A stretch of DNA of 44,321 nt from Streptomyces cacaoi (GTDB lineage: Bacteria > Actinomycetota > Actinomycetes > Streptomycetales > Streptomycetaceae), in the NCBI RefSeq assembly GCF_006539165.1, contig NZ_BJMM01000048.1, positions 1 to 44,321 of the forward strand, in the 5' to 3' direction. Shown here in pieces: positions 40,364-44,321 of this stretch. A program made the position numbers and the translations under genes. The first letter of the stretch is position 1; every line of letters starts with the position of its first letter. The notes beneath the pieces were generated by a model. The model was not told the origin of the DNA. It worked only from the letters and a program-made list of their open reading frames with translations, and did not search any database.

Positions 40364-41410
40364 ATGCGACAGCGCACACCGATCACCACCGGCGCCGCCT
40401 GCTGTGCGGTGCTGCTGGCGGCCACCGCGCTCGCCGGCTGCAACCGCGGCAGCGAGGGCTCGGCGGCGGCCAAGGGCAGGGTGGGCATCGACATGCCCCG
40501 CACCGACACCGACTTCTGGACGGCCTACCAGGGCTATGTGCGCAAGGGCGTGGACAAGGGCACGGTGGCCGCGCTGCCGCTGTCCAACTCGCAGAACGAC
40601 GTGGCGAAGCTCGTCGCCAACGTCCAGACGTTCACCGACCAGGGGGCCAAGGCCGTCGTCATGGCCCCGCAGGACACCGGCGCGATCTCCACCACGCTGG
40701 AGCGGCTGGAGAAGCGGAACATCCCCGTCGTCACCGTCGACACCCGGCCCGACAAGGGCCAGGTCTACATGGTGGTGCGCGCCGACAACCGGGCCTACGG
40801 GCGCAAGTCGTGCGAGTACCTGGGCGAGAAGCTGGGCGGCGAGGGGCGGGTGGCCGAGCTGCAAGGCGACCTCAGCTCCGTCAACGGCCGGGACAGGTCC
40901 CAGGCGTTCGCCTCGTGCATGAAGAAGAAGTACCCGAAGATCAAGGTGCACGAGCTGCCCACCAACTGGGACGGCAAGGAGGCGTCGGGCAAGCTCCAGA
41001 GCCTGCTGGCACAGCATCCGGATCTGGACGGCATCTACATGCAGGCCGGCGGTGCCTTCCTCCAGCCCACGCTCGCTCTGCTGGGGCAGAAGAACCGGCT
41101 GAAGAAGGCGGGCACCGAGGGGCACATCACGATCATCTCCAACGACGGCATCCCGGAGGAGCTGGCGGCGATCCGCAAGGGCACCATCGACGCGACGCTC
41201 TCCCAGCCGGCCGATCTGTACGCCGAGTACGCGCTGTACTACGCCCGCGCGGCGCTGGACGGCAAGAAGTTCGAGCCCGGTCCGACCGACCACGGGTCGA
41301 AGATCATCAAGCTGCCGAACGGTATGGAGGACCAGCTGCCCGCACCCCTGGTCACCCGGAAGAACGTCGACGACAAGGGACTGTGGGCCAACCAGCTGGA
41401 GAAGAAGTGA
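40364..41410 (+). CDS. Sugar ABC importer, substrate-binding lipoprotein
   Basis: A 348-residue periplasmic-binding-protein-like lipoprotein of the ribose/galactose (PBP1) type. The signal peptide ends in lipobox LAGC with the lipidated Cys26. The mature part shows the class pattern: GIDMPRTDTDFWTAYQGY, the AKAVVMAPQDTGAISTTLERL block, IPVVTVDT, GRVAELQGDLSS with the NGRDRSQAF segment, and IISNDGIPEELAAI. Its position after fuconate dehydratase suggests that L-fucose, a related deoxy-sugar or sugar acid is its ligand. It overlaps the ATPase gene by four bases (GTGA). Confidence 0.92.
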   Translation: MRQRTPITTGAACCAVLLAATALAGCNRGSEGSAAAKGRVGIDMPRTDTDFWTAYQGYVRKGVDKGTVAALPLSNSQNDVAKLVANVQTFTDQGAKAVVMAPQDTGAISTTLERLEKRNIPVVTVDTRPDKGQVYMVVRADNRAYGRKSCEYLGEKLGGEGRVAELQGDLSSVNGRDRSQAFASCMKKKYPKIKVHELPTNWDGKEASGKLQSLLAQHPDLDGIYMQAGGAFLQPTLALLGQKNRLKKAGTEGHITIISNDGIPEELAAIRKGTIDATLSQPADLYAEYALYYARAALDGKKFEPGPTDHGSKIIKLPNGMEDQLPAPLVTRKNVDDKGLWANQLEKK

Positions 41411-43275
41411 CCGCCGCGGACGGGCCCGGGGACGGCGTGCGCCCCGGCGCTCCGGCCGCCGTGCACGCCGAGGGGATCGTCAAACGCTACGGGCCGACCC
41501 TCGCGCTCGACGGCGTCGGGCTGACCGTGCGGCCCGGCGAGGCACACGCCCTCGTCGGGCGGAACGGCGCCGGGAAGTCCACGCTCGTCTCCGTACTGAC
41601 CGGAATGCAGCGCCCCGACTCCGGCACGGTGCGCTTCCACGGCGAACCGGCGCCCGCCTTCGGGGACACCGCGGCCTGGCGCTCCCGGGTGGCCTGCGTC
41701 TACCAGCGGTCCATGGTGGTGCCGGAGCTGACCGTCGCGGAGAACCTGTTCCTCAACCGCTTCCCCGGCGGGCCGCGGATCCGGTGGAAGGCGCTGCGTG
41801 CGCGGGCCGGCGCGCTGCTGGAGGGCTACGGCGTCGCCGTCGACCCGGCCTCCCGGACGAAGGAACTCACCGTCGAGCAGCGGCAGTTCGTGGAGATCGC
41901 CCGCGCGCTCTCGTTCGGGGCCCGGACGGTGATCCTGGACGAGCCGACGGCACAGCTCGACGCCGCCGGGATCGAGCGGCTCTTCGGCAAGCTGCGGGAG
42001 CTGCGCGACCAGGGCGTGGCCTTCCTCTTCATCTCGCACCACCTCCAGGAGGTGTACGAGCTGTGCGACACGGTCACCGTCTACCGCGACGCCCGGCAGG
42101 TGCTCACCGCGCCGGTGGCCGGACTGCCGCGGCGCGAACTGGTGGCGGCGATGACGGCGGACACCGACGCGGCCCCGGCCCGCACAGCTGAGAGAACTCG
42201 CACAGCTGGGGCAGCCCGCGCAGGCGGAACGGCTCGCACAGCTGAGGCGGTTCGGACACCCGACGGGGCTCGCACAGCTGAGGCAGTTCGTGCGGACGAG
42301 GCGGCTCGCACAGCTGACGCGGCGCACGCGTCCGACGAGACCCGCACAGCTGACGCGGCACACGCACCGGACGGGACCCGCGCAGCTGACGCGGTGCGAC
42401 CGGGGCCCGGTGACGCGGTGCTGTGCACCGAACAGCTGGCGCTGGAGGGCGGGTTCGCGCCGGTCGACCTCCGGGTACGCGCCGGCGAGGTGCTCGGCCT
42501 GGCCGGTGCCACGGCCAGCGGCAACACGGCGCTGGGGGAGACGCTGGCAGGGCTGCGCCGGCAGACGGCCGGCACCGTCCGGGTGCGCGGGCGCACGGTC
42601 CGGCCGGGCAGCGTGCCGCACGCGCTGGACGCGGGCATCGGCTATGTGCCCGAGGACCGGCACGCGCAGGGCCTGGTGCCGCACCGCAGCGTCGCGGAGA
42701 ACGCCACGCTGACCGTCGCGGACCAGCTGGGCCCGTGGGGCACCGTCCTGCCCTCCCGCACCCGCCGGTTCGCGCGGCGCATGATCGAGTCACTGGACAT
42801 CAAGACCCCGGGCCCGGAACAGCCCGTCTCCGGGCTCTCCGGCGGCAATCAGCAGAAGGTCGTCGTCGCCCGCGCGCTGGCCCGGGACCCGGCCGTGCTG
42901 GTCGCCGTCCGGCCCACCGCCGGAGTGGACGTCAAGTCCAAGGACGCGCTGCTCGGCGTCGTCCGTGACGTCGCGGACCGGGGCAGCGCCGCGGTGATCG
43001 TCTCCGACGAGCTGGACGATCTGCGGGTGTGCGACAGGGTGCTGGCGCTCTTCCACGGCCGGGTCGTCGCCGAGTACCCGGCCGGCTGGAGCGACCGCGA
43101 ACTGGTCGCCGCCATGGAGGGCATGACGGCCCGGCGCGGGCACGGCCCGGCGGACGACGGCCCGGCGGACGAAGGCCCGGCGGACGACGGCCGGGCACCG
43201 GACGGCACCGGCGCGGCAGACGACGGGAGCGGCGGCGACGCCGGCACGGACGCCACGGAGGGGAACGCACCATGA
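41407..43275 (+). CDS. Sugar ABC importer ATPase, two ATPase domains with repeat linker
   Basis: A 622-residue tandem ATPase of the RbsA/MglA/XylG type. Domain 1 is intact: Walker A GRNGAGKST (51-59), signature LTVEQRQ, Walker B VILDEPTA and switch His in ISHHLQE. Domain 2 is degenerate: the Walker A place reads GATASGNTAL (about 366) and Walker B reads VAVRPTAGVD (about 499), while the signature LSGGNQQ is kept. Second domains are commonly weak in this family, but losing the Walker B DE is unusual. The linker (residues ~259-337) is six 12-residue repeats starting Arg-Thr-Ala, encoded by exact-period 36-bp DNA repeats. The C-terminal ~45 residues are Asp/Gly-rich. GTG 41407 and the final TGA overlap both neighbours. 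Confidence 0.92.
   Translation: MTAADGPGDGVRPGAPAAVHAEGIVKRYGPTLALDGVGLTVRPGEAHALVGRNGAGKSTLVSVLTGMQRPDSGTVRFHGEPAPAFGDTAAWRSRVACVYQRSMVVPELTVAENLFLNRFPGGPRIRWKALRARAGALLEGYGVAVDPASRTKELTVEQRQFVEIARALSFGARTVILDEPTAQLDAAGIERLFGKLRELRDQGVAFLFISHHLQEVYELCDTVTVYRDARQVLTAPVAGLPRRELVAAMTADTDAAPARTAERTRTAGAARAGGTARTAEAVRTPDGARTAEAVRADEAARTADAAHASDETRTADAAHAPDGTRAADAVRPGPGDAVLCTEQLALEGGFAPVDLRVRAGEVLGLAGATASGNTALGETLAGLRRQTAGTVRVRGRTVRPGSVPHALDAGIGYVPEDRHAQGLVPHRSVAENATLTVADQLGPWGTVLPSRTRRFARRMIESLDIKTPGPEQPVSGLSGGNQQKVVVARALARDPAVLVAVRPTAGVDVKSKDALLGVVRDVADRGSAAVIVSDELDDLRVCDRVLALFHGRVVAEYPAGWSDRELVAAMEGMTARRGHGPADDGPADEGPADDGRAPDGTGAADDGSGGDAGTDATEGNAP
42181..42414 (+). repeat. 36-bp in-frame repeat array in ATPase linker
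   Basis: CGCACAGCTG (or CGCGCAGCTG) recurs at 42199, 42235, 42271, 42307, 42343 and 42379, exactly 36 bases apart, with a half-period copy at 42181. Each period encodes 12 residues beginning R-(T/A)-A. The array is flanked by unique coding sequence of the two ATPase domains. Confidence 0.92.
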
Positions 43276-44321
43276 CCGACACGGCACAGCCGTCCGCCCG
43301 CGAACTGGCCGACGGGCTCCACCAGGCTCAGCAGAGCGCACCCCGGCGGGCCCGCCCCGCGCTCGCCCGCTGGCGCGATCTGTCCCTGGTGCCGGTCATC
43401 CTCGTGCTGATGCTGATCGGCTTCATCGTCTCGCCGGCGTTCCTGACCACCGACAATCTCGTCGGCGTCGTGCAGCAGTCCACCGAACTCGGCCTGCTGG
43501 TCCTCGCGTTGGCACTGGTGCTCATCTGCGGGCGTATGGACCTCTCGCTGGAGTCGACGCTGGCGGTCGCGCCGAGCGTCGCCATGTGGCTGGTGCTGCC
43601 GGCCGAGGGCGACGGCTTCCACGGCATCGGGCTGCTGCCCACCTGGCTGGCCATCCCGCTCTGTCTGGCCGTCGGCGCGCTCATCGGCACCACCAACGGC
43701 TTTCTGATGCTGAAGCTGCGCGTCAACGGGTTCATCGCCACCCTGGGCATGCTGACGATGCTGCGCGGCCTCCATGTAGGGCTCACCGACGGCAAGTCGA
43801 TCGTCAACGTCCCCGACTCCTTCTCGTACCTGGGCAACGCCAGCTGGCTCGGGGTACCGGGCGCGGTGTGGCTGTGTCTGCTGCTGTACCTGCTCGCGGG
43901 GCTCGCGCTGGCGTATCTGCGGCACGGGCGCGCGCTGTACGCGATCGGCGGCAACGCCGAGGCGGCCCGCGCCGCGGGCGTGCGCACCGACCGGATCACC
44001 TGGATCGTGCTGGCGCTCGGCGGCACCCTGGCCGCGTTCGCCGGGCTGCTGTACACCGGGCACTACGGCTCCGTCTCGGCGAGCCAGGGCGACGGCTGGA
44101 TCTTCCAGGTGTTCGCCGCTGCCGTCATCGGCGGCATCGGGCTGCGCGGCGGGCGCGGCACGGTGTTCGGCGCGCTGACGGGTGTGCTGACGCTGCAACT
44201 CGTCGTCAACGTGATGACGTTGGGCGGGGTGCCGGCGATGTGGAACCAGTTCCTCAACGGGACGATCATCATCGTCGCGCTGATCATCTCGCGGTTCGCG
44301 AGCGGCGAGCGCCAGGAGTGA
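43272..44321 (+). CDS. Sugar ABC importer, permease (RbsC-like)
   Basis: A 349-residue membrane protein of the ribose/xylose permease family, complete and ending at the last base of the window. After a ~35-residue cytoplasmic segment there are about eight to ten hydrophobic helices: LSLVPVILVLMLIGFIVSPA, LGLLVLALALVLICGRMDLS (a variant of the family's GGIDLS motif), and AVGALIGTTNGFLMLKLRVNGFIATLGMLT. Later AIGGNAEAARAAGVRTDR is the cytoplasmic EAA-like loop that contacts the ATPase. Its ATG overlaps the ATPase stop by four bases (ATGA). With the lipoprotein and ATPase it forms a complete ribose-type importer for the predicted deoxy-sugar or sugar acid. Confidence 0.93.
   Translation: MTDTAQPSARELADGLHQAQQSAPRRARPALARWRDLSLVPVILVLMLIGFIVSPAFLTTDNLVGVVQQSTELGLLVLALALVLICGRMDLSLESTLAVAPSVAMWLVLPAEGDGFHGIGLLPTWLAIPLCLAVGALIGTTNGFLMLKLRVNGFIATLGMLTMLRGLHVGLTDGKSIVNVPDSFSYLGNASWLGVPGAVWLCLLLYLLAGLALAYLRHGRALYAIGGNAEAARAAGVRTDRITWIVLALGGTLAAFAGLLYTGHYGSVSASQGDGWIFQVFAAAVIGGIGLRGGRGTVFGALTGVLTLQLVVNVMTLGGVPAMWNQFLNGTIIIVALIISRFASGERQE

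Overview
The window is chromosomal DNA from a Streptomyces-like actinomycete. The evidence is a GC content well above 70% in most genes, mycothiol biosynthesis (mshC), chaplins (aerial-hypha surface proteins), an XRE/DUF5753-DUF397 pair, a ParJ-type PAC2 protein and an F420/LLM-type oxidoreductase. No transposase, phage gene, CRISPR array or replication origin was seen.

Bases 1-10206 are the downstream end of a nonribosomal peptide synthetase (NRPS) cluster. It holds the last two modules of the NRPS (first one cut by the window edge; it carries an inserted methyltransferase, and the last one has a valine-like code and a thioesterase), then an MbtH partner, a cytochrome P450, an SRPBCC-fold protein and a second P450, all on the plus strand. 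A branched hairpin near 10276-10342 probably closes the cluster.

Bases 10207-18738 are a mixed stretch: an amino acid permease with a structured leader; a WhiJ-type locus (small divergent gene, XRE/DUF5753 regulator, DUF397 protein); an ABC exporter preceded by a translationally coupled 40-residue peptide gene; a phosphotransferase of the APH fold; and a TetR regulator divergent from a short-chain dehydrogenase across a perfect 14-bp inverted repeat.

Bases 18788-21847 are a minus-strand run of five genes, lower in GC by eye: two unknowns flanking a DUF4291 protein, an SMI1/KNR4-like (SUKH) protein and another unknown. An 890-bp stretch without a convincing gene and a tRNA-Leu(GAG) follow. 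This looks like an accessory insert beside the tRNA.

Bases 22966-38512 resemble the conserved streptomycete block that in S. coelicolor runs from about SCO1676 down to SCO1662: M20 peptidase, chpH, chpC, a DUF5703 protein, an acidic unknown, a RecD2-like helicase homologue that has lost its ATPase motifs, aldo/keto reductase, LLM oxidoreductase, ferritin-like protein, CorA channel, the phosphomutase/DUF3090/SCO1664 trio, mshC and a PAC2 (ParJ-like) protein.

Bases 38931-44321 are an operon for a deoxy-sugar or sugar acid: L-fuconate dehydratase, then lipoprotein, double-ATPase and permease of a ribose-type ABC importer. A 13-bp inverted repeat embeds the ribosome binding site and start codon of the first gene, and the ATPase linker contains six copies of a 36-bp in-frame repeat.
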